Source: Carboxylicivirga marina
GTDB taxonomy: Bacteria > Bacteroidota > Bacteroidia > Bacteroidales > Marinilabiliaceae
Direction of reading: 5' to 3'
Assembly (NCBI RefSeq): GCF_016612505.1
Contig: NZ_JAENRR010000006.1
Coordinates: 105,898-169,897, forward strand
DNA length: 64,000 nt
The notes beneath the pieces were generated by a model, which was given only the letters and a program-made list of their open reading frames with translations, searched no databases and was not told the DNA's origin. The translations under genes and the position numbers were made by a program. Shown piece by piece: positions 27,295 to 35,633 of this stretch (its first letter is position 1; each line of letters begins with the position of its first letter).

Positions 27295-27747
27295 GTTCTT
27301 ATATTCAAGTCCTCTGGCCAATTCTACATTTCACAGTTTATTGATTTTATAAACTTTACAACTTACGAAGTCAGGTAAAAACACCATCCTAATTAGCGGC
27401 TCGGCTATGAAGCGAAAGTGATTTGTTGCCAAATTTACCTTTCAAAATACAAAGTAGCCAAAGCGTTGGTTTTGTTTTTATCTTATACTTTTTCAAAAGC
27501 CAAATCAACGATTTGGCGGTGGTTGCCGAAGCTGCTAACCAACCAAAATTAGTCGGCACACTTTTGATTTATAAGCCATTATTGGTAGCTGTTGTTTATA
27601 TTTTTCTTGACTTGATTGACTCTACTTCTCAGTCAGTATAATTCTATATGAATGCCCCAACCACTATAGGTCTTGTCTTACTTCGTATTACTGCCAAATT
27701 CAATTTTTCCACCGTTACATATTATAGCGCATCTGTAACAATACTAT

Positions 27748-27915
27748 GCGCAAGCGGGGAAATCCACTGAGAGATCGGGGAAATTGATTGAGAGCTTGGG
27801 AAAATGCATTGCGGCGTCGTTACAATTGATTGCGCAACCGGTACAATCGACTGAGCGAACAGGAAAATCCATTGCGCGGTCGGGATATTACGTTGCGCAG
27901 TCAGTCCGATACACT
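27748..27915. repeat. Degenerate 21-bp tandem repeat, 8 units
   Basis: Eight consecutive 21-bp units begin at 27748, 27769, 27790, 27811, 27832, 27853, 27874 and 27895. The consensus is near GCGCAACCGGGAAAATCCATT. Units keep GNG at the start and ATT or ACT at the end, while the middle varies. Because 21 is a multiple of three, both strands stay open: the minus strand would read a heptad with AQSIV-like units in a frame of 84 codons from 27976. Confidence 0.85.
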
Positions 27916-28150
27916 GAGAAGCCTGTTTTATGGATAGCATTTTCAAATTCATAATATTAATTCTCAATTCTTTCAATTACGCTGCTTTAATAATTCCCTA
28001 TTCCTCAAATGTCATGTCATATTTTTTGATACGTTTAAATATTAACTGCATTGCATTTTTTCAATAGCTACCAACTCTTTTCTAACCTACACATATATGG
28101 CGAATTGACGATATTATTAATAAAAGGCCGGAGGCCTGTTTAAATGCGAC

Positions 28151-28165
28151 GTAGCGAGACGCTAC
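28151..28165. repeat. GTAGCG-AGA-CGCTAC palindrome, copy 2
   Basis: This is the reverse-oriented copy of the 15-bp palindrome at 27280-27294, extended by one C/G pair on each side. The two copies bracket about 870 bp. Confidence 0.7.
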
Positions 28166-28214
28166 GCCGAACGATTTTGCATATATTGCTTCGTAGAACG
28201 AGGCTTACGCCACT

Positions 28215-30419
28215 CTAATTTCTACTGAAGCAATAGACATTGTTTTGCGCCCTAATTATAAAGAGTCTATCAGATATGGCAGGCGTAGCCAAACATGTTT
28301 CTCCTACAATATTTTTAGCAATGATTTCAAATTCGCGTCCGGCCTTCACTACAACAACCCCATTACTTTCACTTGTACAATATATTTTACCATCGGCTGC
28401 CACAAGTGATGCTGTCACTGCTCCTGATTTGATACTCTTCCGATAAATTCGCTCACCATTTTCCGCATCGTAACATGTCAGCATACCATTATTGGCCATG
28501 GTATAAAAATACCCTTCATAAGCAATTGGAGAAGGCATATACGTACCTCCTTTTAAGTGTCTCCATTTAATAAACTCACTGGCAGATAAACTGTCGGCAA
28601 TTGAAATATCCCCTTTCCCTCCAGGTTTTATGGCATATATAGGACGTACCGGTGGATAACCACCGGTTACATAAACCATATCCTTATACACAACTGGTGT
28701 AGCAACTGTAATTTCAGAATTAGGCCCGAGTTTCCACAGTTCTTCACCCGTATCTGCCTTATAGGCTTTAATGTATTTTGTACCATTTGTTATAATTTCA
28801 TGGTGGTTTTTCCCATAATAAATAGATGGTGTACCCCACGAAGAAATCTCTTCTCTGTCTGTTTTCCACACTTCCTTTCCAGTAGCTAAATCATACGAGG
28901 CAATAAAAGATTTATTGGAGCGATCCGCCTGAACAACAACTGTGTTTTTATAGATTATCGGCGAAGCCGCATGTCCCCATTGGGTTTCTGATTCAAAAAA
29001 CCAGCCTGCATCTAATTGACCCAAATCTTTTCTCCAAATCTCTTTTCCGTTCATATTGTAACAAACCATCCCTTCTGAACCAAAGAGCGCAACCACATAT
29101 TTACCATTCGTTACGGGGCTCGAATTTGCTTGTGTCGCTTTGGGGTGCCGTTTTACCCTCGGAATACCTGTAAAACCGGTCTTCTCCCATATTATGCGCC
29201 CCTTATACTTATCCAAACAATATATTTTCCAAATGTGTTTAGAATCATCTTTTACGGGTTTAACATCACCATATAGCCCTACCCGGTACTCCGCTGTTGT
29301 GTCTTCACCCAAAGCCGTAATCAAAAACAGCTTATCACCCCAGGTTACAGGACAGGCATGTGAAAGTCCCGGAATACGTGTTTTCCACTTAAGGTTTAGG
29401 TTTTTCTCCCCATTCCAACGTGCTGGCGGAAATTGCCCATCAGCAATTCCACTGGCATTTACCCCCCTGAAAGAGTTCCAATTAAGCACCTCTTTAACTT
29501 CTCCGGTGTTATCCTTGAATGCCACTTGTTTTTCTTTTGTAAGTGCTTCTTCAAACCTCACAAAAGTTGTCTTATTAGCTCTATTTATTAATTGCACCGA
29601 AACCGCATTTTCATCAACCACTTTAAAAGCTAATTTGATGTGTGGATATTCCTGAAAGGAGAATATGGATGCAGAGTCAAATTGTAATTGATAAAATTGA
29701 TCGCCGTTGAAACTACACAGCATCTTATTATCTTCATTTTTTATTTTCAATCGTGTATCATTATCAGCATATAAACCTGCATACTTAATATGACGATCGT
29801 GTTTTTTTATTTTTGGCATTACAGCTCCGGCATGCTTGAGCATATCAACATATTCGTGTTTTTCCATTCCAACTGCCGTTAAAAGCGCCGAGTTTAATTT
29901 GTCTTGTTCGATTGTTGCTTCCGCAAGTAAAAGCTTTAATACTTCAGCATTTTCAATTCGCACGGCTATACCGATACAACTACTTGCTCCTGGTGCACCA
30001 TTTTCTAGAAGTAACTTGACTGTTTCTGTCTGATTTTCTCTAACACTATTCGGCAACAGCCAATCCACTTTAACATTGGCTCCATGCTTTATCATTAGTG
30101 CAATTACTTCTACATTATTTTCGTAAAACGACCATTCAAAAGGTGTAGACTGATAAAAATAATCTCTGGCATTAGGATCGGCGCCATTCTCAAGCAGAAT
30201 CTTGATAGACTCTGTATTGTTCTTATCGGCCGCAAAGGTAAGGGCTGTTGCTCCGTATTCAGATTTTGCGTTCACATCTACACCAGACGCTATCAACTCC
30301 TTAATACTATTTACATCATTAACTTTGGCCGCTCTAAACAATTTTTCAATATCTGTTTGAGCAAAACTTAGTTGAAATGTAAAAATCAATGTCGAAATGA
30401 TGAAGCTAGCTTTTTTCAT
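28215..30419 (-). CDS. Exported ankyrin-repeat plus PQQ-type beta-propeller protein
   Basis: This 734-residue protein has a Sec signal peptide (ending near SFAQ, residue 21). Ankyrin repeats follow at about residues 22-190 (NDVNSIKELIASGVDVNAK, NNTESIKILLENGADPNAR, NNVEVIALMIKHGANVKV, and others). A beta-rich linker domain at about 200-310 (KYAGLYADNDTRLKIKNED) has the look of small DUF3471-type modules. A PQQ-like (BamB-type) propeller covers about 320-734, with blade repeats such as IYCLDKYKGRIIWE, MVCYNMNGKEIWRKDL and IASYDLATGKEVWKTD. It is probably periplasmic or surface-attached and likely a protein- or polymer-binding scaffold. The propeller cannot be taken as proof of PQQ binding. It stands alone, with no operon partner. 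Confidence 0.85.
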   Translation of the reverse strand: MKKASFIISTLIFTFQLSFAQTDIEKLFRAAKVNDVNSIKELIASGVDVNAKSEYGATALTFAADKNNTESIKILLENGADPNARDYFYQSTPFEWSFYENNVEVIALMIKHGANVKVDWLLPNSVRENQTETVKLLLENGAPGASSCIGIAVRIENAEVLKLLLAEATIEQDKLNSALLTAVGMEKHEYVDMLKHAGAVMPKIKKHDRHIKYAGLYADNDTRLKIKNEDNKMLCSFNGDQFYQLQFDSASIFSFQEYPHIKLAFKVVDENAVSVQLINRANKTTFVRFEEALTKEKQVAFKDNTGEVKEVLNWNSFRGVNASGIADGQFPPARWNGEKNLNLKWKTRIPGLSHACPVTWGDKLFLITALGEDTTAEYRVGLYGDVKPVKDDSKHIWKIYCLDKYKGRIIWEKTGFTGIPRVKRHPKATQANSSPVTNGKYVVALFGSEGMVCYNMNGKEIWRKDLGQLDAGWFFESETQWGHAASPIIYKNTVVVQADRSNKSFIASYDLATGKEVWKTDREEISSWGTPSIYYGKNHHEIITNGTKYIKAYKADTGEELWKLGPNSEITVATPVVYKDMVYVTGGYPPVRPIYAIKPGGKGDISIADSLSASEFIKWRHLKGGTYMPSPIAYEGYFYTMANNGMLTCYDAENGERIYRKSIKSGAVTASLVAADGKIYCTSESNGVVVVKAGREFEIIAKNIVGETCLATPAISDRLFIIRAQNNVYCFSRN

Positions 30420-30710
30420 GTCTGTTAATTTTAAAATTCTGAATATCCGTCATCTCGCATAAGACATTAATTAAATATTTCGAAAATGAAAAGACATAAC
30501 AAAGACACTTAGTCACAGAGCCTTATTGCCAAACTCACAAAAACGCTGCGTCTTTGTGCCTCTATGTTTATTCTGCCATGCATAAAAACGGTCAATATTT
30601 TAAGAATAAGCAAGTTAAAAAGAACTCATCTAATTCGCCATACAATTACCTGAACTTATAGTACCTTAACACAATCTTATATACGGCTACAAACAATTTC
30701 ACACTTTATA

Positions 30711-31829
30711 ATGGCAGAACTATTTAAAAACCTTTATTCCAAAGCCTTCTTCGAGGTATTTACCGAAGCCCTGGAAATGGTTATAGATAACTTTGACAAG
30801 AAAGCTTTTTTAATACAGATTTATAACGATGAATGGGATGACTTAGAGTTAAAGCAACGCATGCATCATATAACAAGTATACTAACACCCTACCTGTCGA
30901 ACAACTACCCAAAGAGCATTGAGCAACTGCTGCAGCTTATCGATTCGCTTAAAAGCATTGGTGTTTCTGAAAGGCTTAAATACCCCGACCTGGTATTCTT
31001 GGTATTCCCCAATTATATTGAACGCCACGGACTGAGTGATTATGACACATCGGTGGCGGCCATCAAAAAAATCACGTCCTTTTCAACCTGTGAATTTGCT
31101 GTACGCCCATTTATCATTAAGTATGGCGACCAAATGATGGCTGAGTTATTAGAATGGACACAAGATGAAAACCATCATGTCAGGAGACTAGCTACTGAAG
31201 CCTGCCGTTCACGCTTACCATGGGGAATGGCCATTCGCGAGTTTAAGATTGATCCCAGTCCAATTATGCCCATACTGGAAGCGCTAAAGAACGATCCCTC
31301 GGAGTATGTTAGAAAAAGTGTAGCCAATAACCTCAATGATATTTCCAAAGACAATCCGCAAGTCACCATTGATATCGTAAAAAGATGGAAAGGTGCATCA
31401 AAAGAAACGGACTGGATAGTCAAGCATGCTTCTCGCACATTATTGAAAGCAGGCAACCAGGAACTCATGCAAGTCTTTGGTTTTGGCTCTATTGATAATA
31501 TTGAAATCACCAACTTTAATGTCAAGAAAGATATAATACGCGTTGATGAGGCTCTTGAGTTTCAGTTTAGTTTGACTAATCATTCGGCAAAAAATGAATT
31601 GATTCGTCTGGAATATGGCATCTACTATTTAAAGCAAAATGACACGCATACCAAAAAAGTGTTTAAAATAAGTGAGCGAAATTATGAAGCTGGTTCAACT
31701 AGCAGTATTAAAAAACTTCAATCTTTTAAGCTGGTTTCAACACGCAAATACCACATGGGTGAGCACCTTGTTAGCCTCATTGTCAATGGTATTGAAGTAG
31801 AGGAAAGTTCCTTTGAATTAAGACCATAA
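30711..31829 (+). CDS. alkC: AlkC-like DNA alkylation repair protein (HEAT-repeat glycosylase)
   Basis: This 372-residue protein has an N-terminal two-thirds built of HEAT-like helical repeats with the DNA-alkylation-repair signature: EFAVRPFIIKYGDQMMAELLEWTQDENHHVRRLATEACRSRLPWG (about residues 120-165), DPSEYVRKSVANNLNDIS, and TDWIVKHASRTLLKAGN. The C-terminal 110 residues look like a beta-sandwich (NFNVKKDIIRVDEALEFQFSLTN), matching the Ig-like domain of AlkC proteins. It would remove 3-methyladenine and 3-methylcytosine lesions by hydrolysing the glycosidic bond. It is a single-gene unit. Confidence 0.85.
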   Translation: MAELFKNLYSKAFFEVFTEALEMVIDNFDKKAFLIQIYNDEWDDLELKQRMHHITSILTPYLSNNYPKSIEQLLQLIDSLKSIGVSERLKYPDLVFLVFPNYIERHGLSDYDTSVAAIKKITSFSTCEFAVRPFIIKYGDQMMAELLEWTQDENHHVRRLATEACRSRLPWGMAIREFKIDPSPIMPILEALKNDPSEYVRKSVANNLNDISKDNPQVTIDIVKRWKGASKETDWIVKHASRTLLKAGNQELMQVFGFGSIDNIEITNFNVKKDIIRVDEALEFQFSLTNHSAKNELIRLEYGIYYLKQNDTHTKKVFKISERNYEAGSTSSIKKLQSFKLVSTRKYHMGEHLVSLIVNGIEVEESSFELRP

Positions 31830-31968
31830 ACAAATGGGACCTAAACCGTTGCTTAGAATCCCATTTACTAACCTAACCCAAATCTATGAAAAAAATCTGT
31901 CAGGTAAATTGCAAGCTCTGTGCCAAAAACCATTTCATTTAAGTTATTGGAAGTTAAATATTGTAGAT

Positions 31969-31988
31969 AAATGTAGATATCTACATTT
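31969..31988. repeat. Perfect 20-bp palindrome downstream of alkC
   Basis: AAATGTAGAT is followed immediately by its reverse complement ATCTACATTT with no spacer. It sits between convergent alkC and purF, just before the terminator at 32010-32040. It could be an operator-like site or a chance A+T-rich palindrome. Confidence 0.5.
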
Positions 31989-32009
31989 CTGCATATTTAA
32001 ACCATAAAA

Positions 32010-32040
32010 AAACCTCAGCTGAATAATTCAACTGAGGTTT
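32010..32040. terminator. Bidirectional terminator between alkC and purF
   Basis: AAACCTCAG (32010-32018) pairs with CTGAGGTTT (32032-32040). The pairing continues inward as TGAA/TTCA after one mismatch. An A-run precedes the stem and T-rich bases follow it, serving both converging genes. Confidence 0.8.
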
Positions 32041-32107
32041 GTATATCAATCTAGAGGTGAAAAGCTTTTGTAAAACACTTGAACTTACCTACTCACTCTT
32101 CACTTCT

Positions 32108-34009
32108 TTAATACGCTCTTCCACTCTTACCTTCCACAAAATTTATAAAGGATGTATTCACCACTTTATTTCCTCCGGGTGTTGGGTAATCGCCGGTAAA
32201 ATACCAGTCTCCATTATCATCCGGACAAGCAACATGCAGGTTCTCAACACTTTGATATACTAAATCAATTTTAGCATCAATATCGTCAGGTGTTAACATT
32301 TCAGCTATTTTGGCCGAAATTTGCTCAGCTGTAAACGGACGGTAAATATCTTTTACATGATTGACAATTTCCTCTTTTGGCAAGTTCTGCTGTTCCTTAC
32401 ACTTATTATAAACCTCATCAATAATGTGTTCTTGTTTAGTATCCTTCAACAATTCTATTGTCGCTGAGAAAGCACAGAAGTCTTTCAGTTTCGCCATATC
32501 GATACCGTAACAGTCAGGATAACGAATTTGAGGTGCTGATGATACAACAATAATCTTCTTCGGATGCAAACGGTCAAGAATACGAAGAATACTCTTTTTC
32601 AAAGTTGTTCCACGAACAATGGAATCATCAATAATAACCAGAGTATCAACCCCGTTTTTAACAATTCCATAGGTCACATCATAAACGTGAGCCACCATAT
32701 CATCGCGACTATCATCATCGGCAATAAAGGTGCGCATTTTCACATCTTTAATGGCAATTTTCTCAACGCGGGGCTCAAGACTCAGAATTTTATCCAGTTT
32801 CTCTGGCGACATCTCCGCTCCCAAATCAAGAATCTGTTGTTTCTTCACCTGATCCATTTCACGACGTACACCTTCCATCATTCCATAAAAAGCTGTTTCG
32901 GCCGTATTAGGAATAAATGAGAAAACCGTATTCTCAATGTCGTAATCAACTTTTTCAAGAATTGACTTGGCTAACAGACGACCAAGTTCTTTACGCTCTT
33001 CATAGATTTTACGGTCGCTACCGCGTGAGAAGTAAATGCGCTCAAATGAGCATGAACGGCGTTCTTGCGGAACACGAACCAGCTCTTCTGATACTTTACC
33101 ATTTTTCTTGATGATAAGTGCGTGGCCTGGTTTTAGCTCTTTGACCTGCACCGATCGTACATTCATAGCTGTTTGAATTACCGGACGTTCAGAAGCTACT
33201 ACCACAATTTCATCATCGGCATAGTAACAAGCCGGACGAATACCCCATGGGTCACGCGTTACAAAAGCATCTCCATGACCAACTACTCCTGCAATGGCAT
33301 ATCCACCGTCCCAGCGACGACTTGAACGCTCTAATATTTCGCGAATATTTAACTCCTCTTCGATATTTTGAGAAATTTCGCGATTGGTTTTACCCTCGTT
33401 TTTGTACTTTCTGAATAATAACTGGTTCTCTTCATCAAGAAAATGACCGACATTTTCTAAGATAGTTACTGTATCGGTATAATCTTTTGGGTGCTGTCCT
33501 AATTCAGAAAGCGACTCAAAAATCTCATCTACATTGGTTAGGTTAAAGTTTCCAGCCAAGGTAAGATTACGCGATCGCCAGTTGTTTTCACGCATTACCG
33601 GATGTACATAGTCGATGCTATGATTTCCGAATGTTCCATAACGTAAATGCCCCAGATACAGTTCTCCTGCAAATGGCAGGTGCGCTTTAGCATATTCTGG
33701 ATCATTTAGTAAATCAGCATTTTTGTCCTGCTGCTTAATAAATGGTTCATTAATCTTCTCAAATACATCTTTAATTGGATTGGCTTTATTAGAACGGTGG
33801 CGAGAAAAGTACTTCTGCCCCGCTGGCTGATCAATTTTTAAGTTGACAGCTCCTGCCCCATCTTGTCCTCGGTTATGTTGCTTCTCCATCAAAAGGTACA
33901 ACTTATTAAGGCCATAACGCCATGTTCCGTACTTCTCTTGATAGTACTCAAGTGGTTTTAGCAAACGGATAAGAACAATCCCACACTCGTGCTTAATCTG
34001 GTCACTCAT
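32108..34009 (-). CDS. purF: Amidophosphoribosyltransferase, long Bacteroidota form
   Basis: This 633-residue class II glutamine amidotransferase is fused to a phosphoribosyltransferase domain. The putative Ntn nucleophile is Cys9 in HECGIVLIRL, so an 8-residue leader must be removed if the enzyme is active. NRGQDGAGAV and YLGHLRYGTFG belong to the glutaminase domain. The PRPP loop is VIIDDSIVRGTT near residue 470. It makes 5-phosphoribosylamine, the first committed step of purine synthesis. It is longer than the usual PurF of about 470-500 residues, with an inserted segment around residues 80-110 and a C-terminal extension. A standard PurF may exist elsewhere, so a specialised role is possible. 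Confidence 0.85.
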   Translation of the reverse strand: MSDQIKHECGIVLIRLLKPLEYYQEKYGTWRYGLNKLYLLMEKQHNRGQDGAGAVNLKIDQPAGQKYFSRHRSNKANPIKDVFEKINEPFIKQQDKNADLLNDPEYAKAHLPFAGELYLGHLRYGTFGNHSIDYVHPVMRENNWRSRNLTLAGNFNLTNVDEIFESLSELGQHPKDYTDTVTILENVGHFLDEENQLLFRKYKNEGKTNREISQNIEEELNIREILERSSRRWDGGYAIAGVVGHGDAFVTRDPWGIRPACYYADDEIVVVASERPVIQTAMNVRSVQVKELKPGHALIIKKNGKVSEELVRVPQERRSCSFERIYFSRGSDRKIYEERKELGRLLAKSILEKVDYDIENTVFSFIPNTAETAFYGMMEGVRREMDQVKKQQILDLGAEMSPEKLDKILSLEPRVEKIAIKDVKMRTFIADDDSRDDMVAHVYDVTYGIVKNGVDTLVIIDDSIVRGTTLKKSILRILDRLHPKKIIVVSSAPQIRYPDCYGIDMAKLKDFCAFSATIELLKDTKQEHIIDEVYNKCKEQQNLPKEEIVNHVKDIYRPFTAEQISAKIAEMLTPDDIDAKIDLVYQSVENLHVACPDDNGDWYFTGDYPTPGGNKVVNTSFINFVEGKSGRAY

Positions 34010-34036
34010 GATTTTTCCCTCTTAAAAAATAAAGCG

Positions 34037-34067
34037 CAAATTTATTTCTATTTTTTCAATCGCCCAA
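34037..34067 (-). promoter_or_regulatory. Promoter of purF-like gene
   Basis: On the minus strand there is a -7 box TAAATTTG (34044 down to 34037) and a TTG at 34067-34065, 20 bp upstream. It lies about 27 bp before the start codon at 34009. Confidence 0.55.
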
Positions 34068-34086
34068 CACGATTTACAGAAAAGAA

Positions 34087-34110
34087 AAAGCCGGAAAATT
34101 TTCCGGCTTT
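34087..34110 (-). terminator. Terminator after the SPOR-domain gene
   Basis: This is a perfect 24-base palindrome with 12-nt arms AAAGCCGGAAAA/TTTTCCGGCTTT. On the minus strand it is followed by TTTCTTTTC. It separates the SPOR gene from purF. Confidence 0.85.
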
Positions 34111-34128
34111 GCACACTCAATATCTTAT

Positions 34129-34572
34129 TTAAAATTTATTCATTTTAACGGCTCCATCTTTCACAATATAACAGTTTGGAAAAATCTTTCGCAAATCTGT
34201 TAAAAGCGACAACGCTTCATGTCTGTGTCGATAAGTGCCAACCCTAACGCGCCAATTTGGCGAAGTAAACGACAGGTCAGCATCGTATCCCGGAAAATTA
34301 TTTAAAAACTTACCTTTTACATTTAATGCTCTTCTTTTTCCGGCAGGCCCCAAACCTGAATACAGTTGAATACGATACCCTTCAACACCGCCAATACGCT
34401 CATTCACTTCAACCTGTATATCAACTAGTTCTTCAATTCCTTCTTCATCATAAATAGTAATAACACCTTCGCCTTCTGTGCGTTCCTGCAATTTACCAGC
34501 AAGATTACCATCACTTTGAGCATTCACTACCAATGAACTAAAAAAGAATAAAACAATTATCAGGCTCTTCAT
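34129..34572 (-). CDS. Exported SPOR-domain protein
   Basis: This 147-residue protein has a Sec signal peptide ending near VNAQS. A SPOR (sporulation-related repeat) domain occupies the C-terminal 80 residues: GYRIQLYSG at its start, then NWRVRVGTYRHRHEALSLLTDLRKIFPNCYIV. SPOR domains bind denuded peptidoglycan at sites of division. A -7-like TATATTTG box (minus strand, 34602 to 34595) sits between it and the upstream Usp gene, suggesting its own promoter. No other functional domain is present, which is typical of small Bacteroidota SPOR proteins. Confidence 0.88.
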   Translation of the reverse strand: MKSLIIVLFFFSSLVVNAQSDGNLAGKLQERTEGEGVITIYDEEGIEELVDIQVEVNERIGGVEGYRIQLYSGLGPAGKRRALNVKGKFLNNFPGYDADLSFTSPNWRVRVGTYRHRHEALSLLTDLRKIFPNCYIVKDGAVKMNKF

Positions 34573-34611
34573 ATTATTATAGCTTATTGAGGCGCAAATA
34601 TAAACAATAGA

Positions 34612-35454
34612 TTAATCTTTTGTAGGAATAACCAATACGGGTTTTAAAGATTTATTAATAATTTCGTTTGTAAAAGACTGATAAATACGTACAAATGGAT
34701 TTGTGGTATGATGCACATGCGTTGTAATTAAATCAATATCACTCGCTTGTGCATAATCCAATAGATTGTGAGCGTAATCTTTACCGGTAATCATTGTATC
34801 GCTGACTTCCACTTTTGCTTCGGCAGATACGAACTCCTTAACCTGCTTAACGAAAGACATCATTTCCTTATTCATCCATACCAAATCGGATGATTTAAGA
34901 CCTACAACATGTACTTTTGCATCAAATAAATGAGCTATTCCTGCAATTTCAGGAACTTTCTTTCTGCTGGCTACGCTATAATCTACCGGCAAAGCGATGC
35001 TTTTTATCTCGTGTCTGAACTGCATTCGTTTGTTAACAACAATTACCGGACAAGGCGAATGTGCTACCAACCTGTACGCCGGACTCCCCAGCCACTTCGA
35101 ATTCATAGAAACATCATCGTGGGCTCCTAATACCATGATGGTTGAATCGCCATACTTTGCCTGATTGCAAATTTCTGTCACAATATTTCCTTCTCTTATT
35201 TTAAAATCGAAGAGACCACATTCAACCTTATACTGACTTTTAAATCGTCGATAAAGCTCATGAGCCCACGCATCCACATCCTGATTTAATTTATCAGTAG
35301 CTTCATCGGAACTAAAAAAAGGAACTATTAATTGATTTGTTTTAACATGAACAACACGCACTCTGGCATTAAGATGATTAGCCATATTAATACCATACTC
35401 AAGAGCGATGAGTGATTCATTGGAAAAATCTACAGGAATTAAAACTTCTTTCAT
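34612..35454 (-). CDS. Universal stress protein with tandem UspA domains
   Basis: This protein has 280 residues from the ATG at 35454 (MKEVLIPVDFSNES); the frame is open 9 codons earlier, where no family sequence appears. Two UspA domains are visible. The first spans about 1-145 and ends with VLGAHDDVSMNSKWLGSPAYRLVAHSPCPVIVV. The second spans about 150-280 and ends with THVHHTTNPFVRIYQSFTNEIINKSLKPVLVI. The ATP-binding G-2X-G-9X-G pattern is not clearly complete in either copy, so the protein may be of the non-ATP-binding type. It is cytosolic, and its role under stress cannot be specified. Confidence 0.88.
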   Translation of the reverse strand: MKEVLIPVDFSNESLIALEYGINMANHLNARVRVVHVKTNQLIVPFFSSDEATDKLNQDVDAWAHELYRRFKSQYKVECGLFDFKIREGNIVTEICNQAKYGDSTIMVLGAHDDVSMNSKWLGSPAYRLVAHSPCPVIVVNKRMQFRHEIKSIALPVDYSVASRKKVPEIAGIAHLFDAKVHVVGLKSSDLVWMNKEMMSFVKQVKEFVSAEAKVEVSDTMITGKDYAHNLLDYAQASDIDLITTHVHHTTNPFVRIYQSFTNEIINKSLKPVLVIPTKD

Positions 35455-35589
35455 GGTGTGGTGATTTAAGTTAACTGACAATCTTAAAGTTAATAAATAC
35501 CATTCTAAAACCCTAATTATGTATCAAATACAGACGACTCCAAATTATGGAATCATTTAATTCAATTCAGTAATTCAGAACGATTATAC

Positions 35590-35619
35590 TTGTCAATATT
35601 CATACAAGCATTAACTTTG
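35590..35619 (+). promoter_or_regulatory. Promoter of miaB
   Basis: A TTG at 35590-35592 and a -7 box TAACTTTG at 35612-35619 are separated by 19 bp. This is a close match to the Bacteroidota TTTG/TAnnTTTG pattern. The ATG follows at 35634. Confidence 0.65.
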
Positions 35620-35633
35620 CAGCTCCTAAAAAA

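Larger units (their letters stand above)
27256..28214. other. Repeat-rich gap without convincing gene
   Basis: Nearly 1 kb lies between the lysine cluster terminator and the next gene. It holds two copies of a GTAGCG palindrome (27280 and 28151), an 8-unit degenerate 21-bp tandem repeat (27748-27915), and a short AGGCC/GGCCT hairpin near 28126-28138. A plus-strand frame at 27423-27641 and a minus-strand frame at 27722-27976 are open, but the first has no family features and the second is created by the tandem repeat. Confidence 0.6.

Noticed and set aside
27423..27641. 72-codon plus-strand frame after the lysine cluster
   Set aside because: It has hydrophobic low-complexity stretches and no family resemblance, and lies in a repeat-rich gap that looks like debris.
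27748..27915. CRISPR array
   Set aside because: Units are contiguous, degenerate and 21 bp long, with no constant repeat/unique spacer alternation and no cas genes in the window.
27722..27976. 84-codon minus-strand frame with heptad-like repeats
   Set aside because: The frame is open because the underlying 21-bp DNA repeat is a multiple of three; the plus strand is open as well. Kept as a repeat, not as a gene.
29140..29655. 171-codon plus-strand frame
   Set aside because: It lies fully opposite the propeller part of the ankyrin/PQQ gene, which has strong domain support on the other strand.
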